A stretch of DNA of 64,000 nucleotides from Tetranychus cinnabarinus (GCA_022266195.1 WHVY01000002.1:4045001-4109000), one strand, 5' to 3'; counted from the first letter of the stretch, positions 25,433 to 38,644 are shown. Numbers and translations are program-made. Notes: a model not told the origin generated them from the letters alone.

Positions 25433-28400
25433 TTCACTCGAAATAATATTTGCGAAGTTGTAACATCAAGAGTGTTTGAGTTACACAAAACGTCTTGAAA
25501 TTGCATTAAGTACGATTAATTCAAATGCCACTAACGTTCCGATTTTGACAGCGATCGACTTATCTAGTGGCAGCCATGAAACTCTTCATAGCCTTATAAC
25601 AAGTACAGTCAATGGTCAAATATGTTCGACCTTTATCAAATAAAAGTTATTCCGCTTTGAAAGTTGTTTCCTTTTACCCCTCAATAGCGAGTCTAAAACG
25701 TTGGCCTCTTTTGAATTGTTTTTTGGGCGATCGCAATTACTTTCATGATTGAGATTGATTCGATTCTAATAAATTGTTTTTTGATTAAACCATTCTATAA
25801 AAATGTTTCAATTTTTTGCTCCACTTTTGATGAATTTGCGATCAAATTTTTTGCTCTCATTTTTCATTAAGTTAATCTCACTTTGATACATTTTTGCCTT
25901 TTGTTTGAAGCCATTATTAAAGTTGTCAAGTTATTGGTGTTTACACTTGATCACATCTTTCACTAGAATCACCTTTAACTTTACCTCATTTAATTTTGTC
26001 CATCAAAGGCATTCATTTGCAATCAATTGAACACCTTTTTGGATCATGTTGTATAGCAGTAATTGTATACAATGAACTCAATGGCAACACCAAGTCTCAC
26101 TAGATTATAAATATACTTATATTCATTTACAGGTTGTGTGACACTTGAAAATGTCTGATGAAAAGTGAAATGTTTTGCTTTTTTGCTTGTTCACTTTTCA
26201 CCTTCAATAATGGATATTGTTACTCTCTTTAGAACCGGAAATTAACTTTATTGGCTTCATATGTTTCCATCGTCATTATTTCTCCCATGATATTACATGC
26301 TTTTAATTTTGTCACTAATCAAACACTCAATGCTGTCTCGAGCAACTAAATGAACTACAAATTGTTACAGGTCAAGTTTAATGTTGATTATTTACTCACT
26401 GACATGTTTATAAATGTTGTTAAAGGTCTTTGCTTTTCTCTCTCGTTCTTCCTTCGACTGCAAAGCAATGGTTCAATATGATTGATTGATTATGCTCAGT
26501 GAACATTGATGAATCCATTTGAGCATAATTTCCTTGTTTACTTTGCCAAATTGCATAAACTTAACAGTTTGGTGTTGAAACTTGAATTTATCGTCAATTG
26601 TTTAGGAAATGAAGAGAAAAGTTGAAAATAAATTGTATTTTCTTGCAAAAGAAGAGCAAAAATTGTCAATTTTTCATTTTACCCTCAAGGACTTTCCGTC
26701 AAGGTTTATAAGCCAATGAAAAGGAAGAAGAAAAAAATTGTTTCCAGTCTATTCATCCATCCGCTTTTCCAAGGAAATTCAAGATTTTAATATTCATCGA
26801 AAATTGCATCTCAAGTCATTGTTGAATCTACAGAAAAAAATATGTTGGAATAAGTGATAAACTCCTTTTTCAGTTTCACTATTCGTTACCAATCGATTGT
26901 TTCATAGCTAACTTTTTTATTGTTTCAACTTTAGATGATAGAGTCGCAATCGAAATTTCCTTTACGTCAAAACTTGATCAAGAACTTGTTTTTGGAAGCC
27001 CAGCCTCTTTTCGAAGATCGAAATCGAAGAATGAAGTACGAAGTGAAAAATCTACCTGAGAATTCAATCGAATCTTTTACCAGAGAAAACTTTTCACGTT
27101 CATCTTTCTAATCTTGAAATGCTCTTTTACTTTTGTCTTCTTGACCAACCTTGACTTTCTTTGGTATTGAGTTGGAACAAGAACAAGCTCAAAGCAAAAT
27201 CCATTTCACAAGTTTACCCACAATTTTCATATTCTTTACCTTTTCATGCTACCTGGCAAGTTATCAACTAGTTCAGCTGTTACAATGTTATGTTACAAAA
27301 GGCATATAAATACCTCCCAAGGCATGTTATTGTAAATTTTCATCAACTTGATAATATAATCTGGATCAATTGATGCAAGAGAAGAGAACAAAAAACGAAA
27401 AGATGAAAATCTTGCAAAAATGAAGTACACCAATACAGGGAGTTCTAACATTGTCAACTGGGAGTGAAATTGAGTTGAAAGGAGGAAGAAAAAGAAACAA
27501 AAAAATACTGTTTTGCCTTGAGGTGCAACAGAATTTTTCTTTATTGATTATCAATATTCCATTGTTTTTGGCCATATCATACTTGATAAACATTCAATAA
27601 ATCCTTTTCAAGTCATGCTGGCTTCTCATGAAGTAAAAGTATTTGCATTGAATGATTGAAGGAAGGAATATGAAGAAATGAATTTTCGTGACAAACGAAT
27701 GTGAACCTTTTGTTTGCACATTTCAACGGAAAATGAAATTGAACTGCAACAATTTTTGTTTATCATTAGACAGGTTCATGATCATCTTTACAAGACGTGT
27801 TTATTTATCTCACGCATGTAAAACAGGTTAAAGTAATGATTCCAAGTTTAATATTTTGAATGGAACAGAATGTAATGAAATAAGAAACGAACTTTTTCTT
27901 CTTCTCTTTTGTTTCATTCTTCCTTTTTGGCAATCTTGTTCTTCTGATAACAGATGACCCATCACAAGAAAGTTGATCTTGTAAGTATATCTTAATGGAT
28001 GCTCTTCAACTGTTAACTTCATTGTGCTTTCCTTTCATTTTCTTGCATTTTTTACTTTACATAAAAGACAAATGAAAGAGTGAACAGAAAATTTTCATCA
28101 AAATAATGATAATATTTCATGCGGTTGGGTTCTGTTGCTTGTTAGTCTCTTTACTGGCCACAAGTAATGTTTGAAACATTAACATAATAGCTTTGGATGG
28201 AACAAGAATATAACTAATTTTGATATTCTTCATGAGAGTAAATTAATTTTTCATTAGATTCGTCTTTAATCTAAATTGTGCGTAAACATTTGCTAATATT
28301 TTGTAGCTCATCGACTTTATTGCCTACAATTAGGTTAATTTGATACTCGAATGAAAATTGAATAATTTCAAGTTCTGTCTGTTTAGTGAAATCATTTGTA

Positions 28401-29556
28401 CTTTGCCTTCCAAGAGAAGCTATTGAAGTTGTCTTCAGTCTTTCATGCGATTGTTTTGCATCAATCATGAAAAGTATCGAGAATATGAAGGAAAATGTTT
28501 AAACTGATTATATTCAAAGATTTGTATCAAATTCATTCTGTTGTTTAATATTATTTCTCATTCAGTTTGATGATGAATAATTGAAAATGCTGAGTTGAAT
28601 AATTATTTAGTTTTATCTGAAAACGAATCAATTATTTCTTGTTTTTTTTTGTTTTTTACTTTGAAAGAGTAAAAATTTAATTCCAACTAAAACAAAACAT
28701 TATTCAAGTTTCATGTGATGAAATGAAATCTTAACTTTTCATTTAATCAACAGAATGATGAAAGTGGAAAGATAAATTGTGAAGATATTTATCAAACATT
28801 CAAACAATAATCGGATTAAATCATGATGTCATTTTCAACGTTTGATTCATCATCATCCTTACGAACAGCGAATATTTGAAAAACTTTTTTCTTTCTTTCA
28901 TTCACTTTATTTATTCAAATTGCCCAGATTCAATTCATATTCATGATGGTGAAAAATAATTTCCAGATAATCAAAATACACTTTGACTGATAACAAAAGA
29001 GGCGAAAAAATATTTATATGAATATTTCAATTCAATCTATTGATAAGGAAAATATGAGCATCCAAGAAAAACAAGCAAAGAAAGCTTTTTGCTTTTCTTG
29101 CCTTTAAATAATCTAATTGAATTTCATTCAACAAAAAGTTATCGTCAATATAATATTTATCATTGTACATTTTATTTGTTGTAAATTAAGCTTTTCAATC
29201 CCATTCATATGTAAATACAAAACATCAACATCAGTGAAACGTCAAAGCCAAAGATCAAGCTTTAGAAACTGTATTGAGCAAGAAAAGATTGCTTTTGAAA
29301 AGATTCGTAAAAAGAGGAAAAGTTATCAATTAGTAAAATTCCGACTTTTCGTCCTTCATAATAGTCAACACATTCCTAGACAAAATCTCAAGTCAACACA
29401 TGCCATCGGTTATCAATAAAAGATTTCAGTAATTCATGAACTTGTATCGATTAGAGTATCGATTCCTAGTCTAACATTCAGAACGTTCCATGTGCAAAAG
29501 AAAAATATACAAATTGGGAATGAATTCTATCACTTGGAAATCACTCCCTGATGTTG

Positions 29557-29889
29557 ATGTTTCGATATTGAACATAGAATTCGATTTTGATTATTTATGC
29601 GTTTAAACTCCTTGTAAAAAGATATTCATTCACGGAAAATTCCCGAGTCTGGGAGTTGGAACGAAATTCTCCTCATTCATTGATATCACCAATGATTGAA
29701 TTCAACCAACGTTGGCGGAAAGAACCGGATTTCCGTAGTTTTTGCGACATAATACTCTGATTTTCTACCCTCTGTTTTTTCGGCCAATGGAGTCTGTATG
29801 ATATCGATTAGAATATTTTTCCCGATATTATCGATATGCGGCCCGATTTCGATGTCGATATCAGAAAAAATGGATATCGCCCATCACTG
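29557..29889. mobile_element. Possible hAT-like MITE relic
   Basis: The right end reads GGATATCGCCCATCACTG, whose complement (CAGTGATGGGCGATATCC) has the form of hAT-superfamily ends. The interior is rich in ATCGAT/CGATAT, as in many hAT MITEs. The left end is uncertain; TGATGTTTCGATATTG near 29,560 is a diverged candidate. I found no convincing 8-bp target duplication. Confidence 0.35.
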
Positions 29890-31907
29890 CTCCCAGTTAC
29901 GATAGATCAGAATCGGTCTTAAAGTGCAAAGATATTAACTAAGAATTATCTTTACAGTGCAATGACATTTTGAATTTAAATTTTTCTTGGCTATTTATAA
30001 CTCCCAATTATAACTCCTGACTCACAGTGTTTGATATTCATCAGCATTTAGGTCACTTTCTTCGTTAATGTAAACTATCTGTTTGTTTACATGTTATTAC
30101 ATATTTTTGTTGATTGAATAATGTAATTGAGAAAATTGTTTATCCATTTATTTTACTCTTTTTCCACTTTCCATGCTAACAGTTCTGAGATTCTCTTTTT
30201 TCCCATGAAAAAAATTATTCACATGCATCCATTGTCACACACACAGAAGGTGATTAACAGACTAATATCTTTCTGTTTCATGTTTTCTCAGATTCTGTTA
30301 TCAGTTATTCAGTTATAGTTACACTTTTTGTTTCACTCCCAGTGAAACTGTCTTTATTATCATTATTATTATTGTTATCATTGTTATTATTATCAAGTAA
30401 GTAAACACATTTTCCATAATATAAACAGCTAACAGAATTTACTTGTAAATATTAACTCCACTTTCACGGACTTTCTCGCTCATCTCTTCTCATCATGGTA
30501 CAACAAACATGATTTTTTTCATATACTTTAGGCTCATTATATAACAACATTTTGTCTCCCTGATTCTTTCCATCATGTATCAACTCCCAAACTATTTTCT
30601 GGTTTTCTGTTAACGCTTATTGAATCTCAATGGAATCTTTTGACAACCTTTTATGCTTCGCTCATATTTTCATCTTTTCTCACTTTCATTCCCATTCTTC
30701 AATCTCATCATGACTCACTTGCAAGAAGAACACATTTTCCCTGTTAACCCTCACACTACCAACAACTGCTAACTCCCAACGAAAATGCTTAGCTATTATC
30801 TTTTTCGCTTTTCAAATCTTCCAAACCAATTCTTTCCTTCGCTTGATAAATTTGCATTCTGACCTTTTCTATCTCGTACTTAACTATCTCTAACTAATTC
30901 TGTTCATTTCGACTCGAAATTATCTCAATGAGCGAAATCGTTCAGAATTTTCAGAAGTTCGATTTCAATTTATTCTCTATGAACATTGAACTTTTTTGTC
31001 TTGATATTGTGTTGGAGTTTATTCCGAATTTAGAAATTTGAGTTTCAGAAATTGCGAGTTTGAGAATCTGCGTGATTTGTAATTTGCACTCAGGTAAGCT
31101 TATATCACCTTTCGTGGAAGTGAAGAGTCAATGAGCAAAGAAAATGGTGAAAAGTAAATCAGGATTCAGAATAACTGGATAAGAATTGAACTATGGTGAG
31201 AATAGAGAAGAAAAGAGTTGACTGGAGATTAATATCATCTTTGGTATTCCATGGAGTAACTTCTATTCAGCGTATTCTTATCAGTAAACTTGATATTGAT
31301 ATTCTTGGAGTAACTCTCATAGGATTATATTCATGAGGAGAGTAAAAAGAAAAGTTGCAGTTTAAATGAAAAGAGTAAACATAATGCTGACTATTAACAA
31401 TCTTTATCATCATTCTCAACAATAGCATCATCTTTGGGTCATTTGAAATGAAGAGCGAGAAAAATACTCACAAAGAGTTTTCAATATCACAATTCATAAA
31501 TCAGACTCAATTTTAAACAATAAACATGTTTACAGTTGATTTAATGAAATTTAAATTAAAATACAAAAGAGATTCAATAAGTGTCTCCAATTCCAGACTG
31601 AATCGAAAAACAATGAAACAATTTTTTCTCGAAATATTCACACTTAATGCATAGCTTTGGTTTTACCAAATTCAAAGGAAAAGTATCTTTTCGTTGTTAG
31701 ACTAAAAGTTCAATGACAATTTTCATGAGAAAAACAAGTAAAGTTATTCAAAAGTTGATCAAAATTCCTAGACTTTTGGGAGATCGAAGCATAAAAATTG
31801 CTAAAATCTGTGCTTTCGAATCAAACTTGGTGGTTATTAACACGACTTACAAAGTAGAACATAAAACGAATGAAAATCAATCTCGAAAATCTCAATTCTT
31901 GATACTT

Positions 31908-31948
31908 TTAATTGATTAATTAATTAATTAATTATTTAATTAATTGAT
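31908..31948. repeat. TTAA-rich simple repeat
   Basis: Near-perfect TTAA tetranucleotide run, self-complementary. It directly precedes copy B of the dispersed repeat. Confidence 0.85.
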
Positions 31949-31963
31949 ACTTGATACCGTTAA

Positions 31964-32140
31964 TTTTGCCGCTAATTGACCTCCTAGTGTCAATTAGAAG
32001 TCAAATAAAGAATTGACCTTGAATAACCTTGAGCGTTCGATTTTATGGTTCTTCAATCTGATTTAGCGCATGATTTAAGTCTCAGGTCTGTCGCAGAAAA
32101 GTTGTTGTGTTATTCTTGCATGAATTCGTAAAATGAAACA
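31964..32140. repeat. Dispersed repeat family, copy B
   Basis: Aligns with copy A (14,846 onward) through GTCAATTAGAAGTCAAAT, GAATAACCTTGAGCGTT and on to a shared CGTAAAATGAAA. It carries TGACCTTGA at 32,014-32,022. Non-coding. Confidence 0.6.
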
Positions 32141-32675
32141 ACAAAAATTTTAACAAAAATCTTTGTTTCCTATATTATGTGAAAAAATTGTTTACTATCA
32201 TAAATGTCAACTTGAAACGTGTCCAGGAATAAAGAATATTTTTTGTCATTGGCTAAACTATGGACTTTCAGCAGAGTTTTTCCACTTAACAATTTGTTTC
32301 TCCTCTCGTAGCTCATCTGATATTACGACAACAAAATCATTGTTGGCATCATAGCCTATGATGTTATTCAAACATCGATAAGTTGCTATTTATCTGGTCC
32401 ATCAGTAAAGCTGCCTGACACACCTCTATAGTTGACCTTAAAGTTTTCACTTTAGTAGACATTTTGATATAGCAAAAGATTAATAAAGACAAGTTTCATG
32501 TGTCCTCTGTTTAAATATTATGATTGATTATTATTATTAATGAAATAATTGCAGAAATGCAATTAAATTGAATAACAAAATTTAATTAATATTTTCAAAC
32601 AAGAAAAGAAACGCAAAAAAACAAAAAGAAACAAAAAACCCAAAAAGTAACAAAAATAAATAGAAAAAGAAAAAA

Positions 32676-32814
32676 TCAAAAGTAATGATGATTTTGGGGT
32701 CTAACCCCACTAAAATGACATCGGAGGCCAAATCCTTGATCCCGAACAGCATCAACATTTGCCTGCTCTGATGCGTCAAATTGGAGCACACCAACGTGTT
32801 GGTTCTGAACATTC
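32676..32814 (-). CDS. Candidate terminal coding exon, unidentified protein
   Basis: A textbook acceptor on the minus strand (TATCTTTTTTCACAG) opens a 45-codon frame ending at TGA (32,678-32,676); the upstream intron is phase 2. The peptide has ordinary amino-acid balance (NVQNQHVGVLQFDASEQANV, then a Gly-Phe-Gly and Arg-Cys-His segment, ending HHYF), unlike nearby low-complexity frames. The closest upstream donor (GTAAGC, GT at 32,933-32,932) would give a 119-bp intron following the RPA70-N-like sequence. The frames there contain stops, so that joining would give a broken product. I do not recognise the family. Confidence 0.35.
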
Positions 32815-32934
32815 CTGTGAAAAAAGATATTGATTAGATATATCCAAAAATCATATTTTAATCAAATCAAACGCCACAACTTAAGCCTCAGTTATAAGAA
32901 TAATAATCTTATCGACACAATAAGATTGCTTACA

Positions 32935-33199
32935 ACAATATTTAACAAAACGAATAACAGCAAATTTTCCAAATTCACCAGCTTAAACTTAAAACTAGCA
33001 GTCCGACCATTAGACAAAATTGATAACTTGAGTTTCCATCGAAAAGTAAAACCTGAAGACGATGCATATTATCTGCCGCAACGTTTTTTTGAGCTAATAA
33101 TTGAACAATTGTTGGATCCATTTGATTATCAGAAAATATTTTTTCAAAGGCACCTTCAGCAAAAATTTTCAGATTGGTTGATGCTGGTGACATGTTCAT
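32935..33199 (-). pseudogene. RPA1 (70 kDa) N-terminal-domain-like copy, disrupted
   Basis: The minus-strand frame from ATG at 33,199 reads LKIFAEGAFEKIFSDNQ, PTIVQLLAQKNV, then LQVLLFDGNSSYQFCLM. This matches the order of the N-terminal OB fold of replication protein A 70 kDa: 'LxxGAIxxI', 'PxLQxLxxKxI', 'RxxxLLSDGxxxxxxML'. After a stop (32,977-32,975) the homology resumes in another frame as EFGKFAVIRFVKYCCK and IIILITEA, matching the next RPA strands. The gene is therefore frameshifted. RPA is the eukaryotic single-strand DNA-binding complex; this domain binds partner proteins. An inverted, differently broken copy lies at 33,528-33,712. Family assignment is by motif order only. Confidence 0.5.
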
Positions 33200-33343
33200 A
33201 ACTCATTCTGGTCAAAAGATACGAGTGTTTACTCATTGTTGTGTTGATAAATCCGTTTTAAGGAAAATGCATTTATCTTTCCAACGGTGTGAGATACTAA
33301 CTTGTAGTAAAAATAAACCAATCTAGAAATTTTTGCACTCTTA

Positions 33344-33430
33344 GAAAGTGACCTCCAAATATCAGTTAGAGGTCAAATAACGAAATGACCTTGAATGACC
33401 TTGACCTTGGAATGTGGAATGTGACAATTG
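33344..33430. repeat. Dispersed repeat family, copy C
   Basis: The core matches copies A and B (TCAGTTAGAGGTCAAATAA). Three overlapping TGACCTTG elements lie at 33,386, 33,396 and 33,402. It sits between the two inverted RPA-like arms. Confidence 0.6.
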
Positions 33431-33527
33431 AGTATCGGCAAAATTTCCATAAACAAAATATCTTATTTCAAGGTCACTCAGGAACAAAGGTATAGCCAAT
33501 TTACAACAATAAAATTAGCTGAAGGTG

Positions 33528-33712
33528 CCTTTGAAAAATATTTTCTGGTAATCAAATGGATCCACTAATTGTTCAATTATTAGCTCAAAAAAACGTTTCG
33601 GCAGATTCTTCAGCGGTCTCCAGGTTTCTCTTTCCGATGGAAACTCAAGTAATCAATTTTTTCTAAAAGTCGGGCTCCTAGTTCTATGAGTTTAAGCTGG
33701 TGAATTTGCTGT
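33528..33712 (+). pseudogene. Second RPA70-N-like copy, frameshifted
   Basis: Inverted partner of the copy at 33,199-32,935. It encodes GAFEKYF in one frame and DPLIVQLLAQKNVS in the next because one A is missing from the run after GAF; further stops follow (LLVL stop). It is clearly non-functional. Confidence 0.55.
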
Positions 33713-34063
33713 ATTTCTTAGGTTAGTGATTCTGAGGTGGAAATTCGATTAACCATATAGGACACAGTAGCTGAGACTTTCTTTGCTGAAACTGGTTCTG
33801 TTGTTGTGGTTTAAAAACCTCGTTTAACCGATTATGCTGGATTATCCTCTGAAAAATTAGTAAATTCTAATTATAATTTACAAATTTTCAATTTAATAAA
33901 CTGTATGGTCAACCACATTGAGTTTACAATTACCACTCACAACCTTTGCGAGGTTTTACTGTAATTGTGAACAAATCAACGTAATCGACCAGTGTGGTGA
34001 CTTTTTTAACTTTGTTGTGAATATATAATTGCTAATATAATTCAATTCGAAAAACGTAGTTGA

Positions 34064-34384
34064 TTGATTTCTCATAAACAATGCAATTTTCTTTCAAATG
34101 ATGTTTTCGAAGTCGAACATTTTCTTCGCCAGCATCAATTTCATTCGCATGCTTTAACTTCCGAAGGCATCGATCGGTCGATTGTGGGTCTGTCAAAGAT
34201 CCTCGGGCTCGCTAATTGCACTAATGAGAGATGGAAGAAAAGTCGACTCAATATTTGCTTTTCATTGTTTTACCGGTTAAATCATTCCAAGTGTTTACTG
34301 TACTCGGATTTATTAGAGCAAAAATTGATTCGACATTCGATAAAAGTGTGCAAAGATAATTTTGTGACAAATTGGTCAGTCTAA
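34064..34384 (+). CDS. Unrecognised 106-codon ORF, doubtful
   Basis: This frame has less biased composition than its surroundings (for example NDVFEVEHFLRQHQF and SEGIDRSIVGLSKILGLANC). It has no membrane segment or signal peptide, and I do not recognise it. No splice sites or neighbouring exons support it. It may be a coding remnant or chance. Confidence 0.2.
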   Translation: MISHKQCNFLSNDVFEVEHFLRQHQFHSHALTSEGIDRSIVGLSKILGLANCTNERWKKSRLNICFSLFYRLNHSKCLLYSDLLEQKLIRHSIKVCKDNFVTNWSV

Positions 34385-37300
34385 ATGTTACAAAATTGGA
34401 CCTGATGGAGAAACAAAAATGTTACAAATGAGATAAATTGATCAACATATTTTCACTGGCGGACTTTATTACCTGTGAAAGAAATGGCGTGAATGAGTGA
34501 GCACAGAAAAAATTGTTGAAATGAATTCGTCCGGAAATAAATAATTTCATTGAACATCCGGACACATAACTTATCAACTATACATCTATGAACAGATAAA
34601 TGCAGAGAAAGATTCATACGAATAAAAGATGTTCACTTTCAAGTATACCTTTTGCTTGTTTCCGGTCAACTTTGCAAACTGTGAAAAAATCGAAAACATT
34701 TTTTCCCTTTTCGTCACTTTGATCAATCGTTGTGTCCACTTGATATTGCAATGCAAAAGAAGCATTCATCTCTTCATTTTGATGCAAATCTTCGACAAAA
34801 AAACTGAAGCCAAAGAGATGTCAAAGTGAGCCAGAAATAGCCTCATGAAAGAAAACATGGAAACAGGAAAACGTGAAGAAATGAAGGTCGATTTATTCAT
34901 GGAATATTTTCTTCTTTTCCTCTTCAATTATAATTGGAAACGAAATGTTCATTTTACATTTGATCGAATTCAATATTTGTTTCTACTTGCATTGAAATAT
35001 TCAACATTTTAATTGGAATGTTTTCCCAATGCTCCAATTGTGGAACGTTTTTTGAAACATTTTAATCAGTTCAATTGGTTGACATTTCAATTTGATTTAC
35101 TGTTGACTCACCATTCTGCTTCATCAGATTCACCCACGATTGATACGTTCAAAGAGCGAAAAAAAGTTTTCCCTTTCAATCTTCAAAATAAATAACTGTC
35201 AATTACAACTGATAATGTTTCCTTTTCTGGTTACATTCAAATAATACAACTTCATGTTGACATTTGAAATGTTACTCTGAAACTTTTCCTCATCAAAAGT
35301 GTCAATTATAAAGTTTTGTAAAACTGTGAAAATAAAAGTCGCTTTAAAAAGCCAAATGAACTTCAAATTTCGACAAAAAATTCTCTCAAAATCATTTCTC
35401 AACAAAAGTTCTGATGAATTGCAAATTGTTTAGTTTTGACTGGAAAACCAAACTAAAACTCAGTGACTGTCGAGTTTGCATTTGATCGAAAACATTGATT
35501 TTGCAAATGCATTTCAATTCAATTCTTTATTTACAGAGAAATGAAACTAAGAAAATAAAAGAAAATGAAATTTTTTCCCCAGAATTTTAATTCAATAAAA
35601 CTTTGTGGTTCAGCATGCAACATGATATGTCGCAAGACTGCAAGTTTAGGTAAGTTTCCATTAAGAGTCAAGAATCTGTTCAATGGAGTGACTTTTGTCT
35701 CAATTTTCAAGCATCATTTTCATTGAAAAATTTCCCCAAATCATTGACCTTTCGATTTTTCCTGAACAACAAAAAAGAAGTTCCATTTTTCATGGCAACA
35801 TGATTCAACTTGAACCCAATATTTACATACAGGTTAGTTGATCTGAGAGTTGAAAGGAAAATGAGACAAAGAAGAATCAACCCGATTATCATGGAACTGT
35901 AAAGTTTCGTAAAAGGTTACAAATTGAAAGTAAATTGGTTTGCTGCAAATTCAATTTCATGTTATCATCAATCAATTAAATATTCAATGTGACAACAAAT
36001 TTCAACTAATCGTCATTATCGTTGGAAAGACGAAAGTTGGACAAAAGTCGCAATATAAATAAAGAATGAGGCAAAACATCGTTAACATTATAATTTATTA
36101 TTATTAAGGTGAAAATATTTGACTTGTTCAATGAGACAAACTCTTTGCTTTTGCTACTCAGTTACACCGTTTTTCACTCCCAGTAGTTTGCCAGTGAGAA
36201 AAGAGGGAAAGAAAAAGATAAAAGCAAAGAACCTCCCAGGGATAAGCTTTTTATCCTTTCAAGCCAATTTTTCTTCTCTTCTTAGCCACCATTTTCGGCA
36301 TTAATTTTTTTTCTCTTCTCTCTCTCTTTCTCTCTTCCTCAACCAATCATCAATCTTTTCTCATCACAACTCATTCACATGGTCACATGGGTTATCTTCA
36401 TCATCTTCATTCTCTTCCCAATTTTCCTCTTCAATTTACTTCAATGATTTTCTTTCTCTGGTTCTATCCAAATAAATCTAATTCGCGTTTGAAAAATGAT
36501 CATTTACTTTTCTCTGTTTCGTTTTTCTTCTCTTCTCTTCATCTTTTTTCTTCATTATCATCATCATGACAGACACTGAATTTAACTCTTCTTTTTTACT
36601 CTTCTCTAGAACGTAATTGGCCTGAATTTAAGGTTATTTTTGATTTTCTTTACTTCTTCTTCTTTTTTCTTTCCTTTTTATTGTTTTTACCATTTCTTTT
36701 ATTGCTATTTTCACTCTAACTGACCAAAGTGAAGACAAACACAGAGAGCAAAGTATTCAAATAATGGATAAACATTTAAACCTTTCAAGAAAATCACTTT
36801 CATCACAGCTAATCAATTACAGATATCAACTTAACAGTAGTTGGTAATTTAAAGATCATTCAGTGCCATTCAACTTTTCAAATTGTTTTCCCTTTTGCTT
36901 TGCCTTTCCCATTGTTATTACATTTCAAGTTGAACATGGAAACAGTTGGAGTTGAAAAATACTTGTAACTAACATTATAGCTTTTGTATTATCTGTTCAA
37001 CTGAGAAGATGAACAAGAAAACAAAAACTCGACTGAAATGGATTGAAACAATTAGCCATTTAATCGTAACTTGAACCGATAACTTGCCATCAAAACTAAA
37101 TTTGAAAAACAATTCAAACTATTAATTAAATGTCAATCTTTTTTCATTTCAAATGTAACTTGTTCAACAATTGAAAGGTAAACCAAAGGGAAACTTGAAC
37201 TTGGATAATCAATGTTTTTAAAAGCAACATTGATTCACAATCAAATTATGCAATGAAAAGGTTTCTGAATATTCATGAAAACAAAAGTTTCATTTTCATC

Positions 37301-38644
37301 GTTTCAACAATCACTTTTAATCAACATTTTTGTTTGGCTTGCAAGAAATGCTCAACATTCATTATTAAACTCTTTTTATTGTCGATTCAGCAACAATTCT
37401 GAACCTTTTCTGTTTAGTTAGTCATAATTTTCATGCATTCATTTTCAAAACTAAACGTTTGCCTTTTGTGGTTAAACTCATGAATCGTTCAATTAACCGT
37501 TTGATTAATGTTTTGTCGATTTTACAATTTCAATTCTTTCCCTCAAATTGATTGGTTTGTTGAAAAGGAAAGAAAAAAAGATTTTCGCATTTCTCTCTTT
37601 ACGACTTTGATTTATTTCAGGGAATGAACAGTGATAAACAGTCAACACCTTTTTTCGTTCTCATTATTTCTCACTAATTAAGTCCAGGTAAGCACAATTT
37701 AATGACTCAACTCTGCCATTTAATTGGATGCATTATTTATCGATGAAATTGATTAATCAACGAATTTCAATGGAAAAAGAAAATGAATTTGTATTGAAGT
37801 TTACTCGATAGTTCAATGATTTCTAGAGTTTCATTTATCACTTTTCGATATCAAATTTTCTTCGAAAAGGAAAAGAAAATTATTTTTAAAAATGAAAATA
37901 TTGAAATTCTAACCCTTCAAGGGTTCTTTGGATTCATGTTATCATTCAACTTTTGTGATTTGAAATTTGAAGCAAATTTGATTTCGATTCAGTGAAGGAG
38001 ACAAAGAGAATCAATTTACTAATCAATTTCAATTCATCAATATTGAACAATTATTCATTATTGATCGAACGAAATTTTGTCTTAATTATTTAATCGCTCA
38101 TTATTCATAAAGCTAAATGGAACCTGGAATGAAGTGAAATTAATCTCATTCCAAGTCAACCGTTCAATCAATTATATTAAATGTTGCAAATAAAAGTTTC
38201 ATTTCTTTATTAATTAGACGAATTTGATGATGAACATGCAAAATTCAACGGATAATCAACACTTGCAGTTAACAATAAATTCATTAATCAAGAGAAATTG
38301 AAGGAAAGAAAAGCCTTAATTAACAACAAAAAGATAATGAACTTGAAGAGTTTCAAGATCCTTAAGAGAATCAAGAAAATCATGAAAAAAATCTCTACCA
38401 AGATGCAAATTACTCGACAATCAGTCAAGCGAAATGAGTTGAAAATCAAAACGATTATGAACCATAATTTGAAACTAAAAGAAATCAATAATTCGAAGAA
38501 AAAATTAAAAGTTAATTTCGAATTCCATCTCAAAACTTTTCCCTTCGAACTTAAAGACTTTGCATTTTCTGCTAAACAATAGTTTCGATGTGCCAAGCTT
38601 TCTCGAGACCATTCACATTGAATCTAAAAAATATTAAAAATTTA

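Larger units (their letters stand above)
20849..32675. other. Intergenic DNA with scattered repeat fragments
   Basis: No gene recognised over about 12 kb. Seen here: a TGACCTTGA-type repeat fragment near 25,366-25,432; two exact copies of the ACTGGGAGTGAAA motif (27,457 and, reversed, 30,331); a DNA-transposon-like patch ending near 29,889; ATT-rich microsatellite at 30,355-30,392; and a TTAA-rich run at about 31,908-31,948. Open frames up to 100 codons show no family signature. Confidence 0.45.
32957..33712. repeat. Inverted duplication with 367-bp spacer
   Basis: The arms are 32,957-33,160 and 33,528-33,712 in opposite orientation, about 85-90 percent alike by eye. Each contains an RPA70-N-like segment reading outward from the centre. 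The spacer (33,161-33,527) contains copy C of the dispersed repeat. This is either a duplicated and inverted pseudogene pair or a fold-back element that captured the coding segment. Confidence 0.75.

Noticed and set aside
37621..37687. Exon-like segment between TTTATTTCAG and CAG|GTAAGC
   Set aside because: Good borders, but its frames are short and closed. It could be a non-coding exon, without further support.
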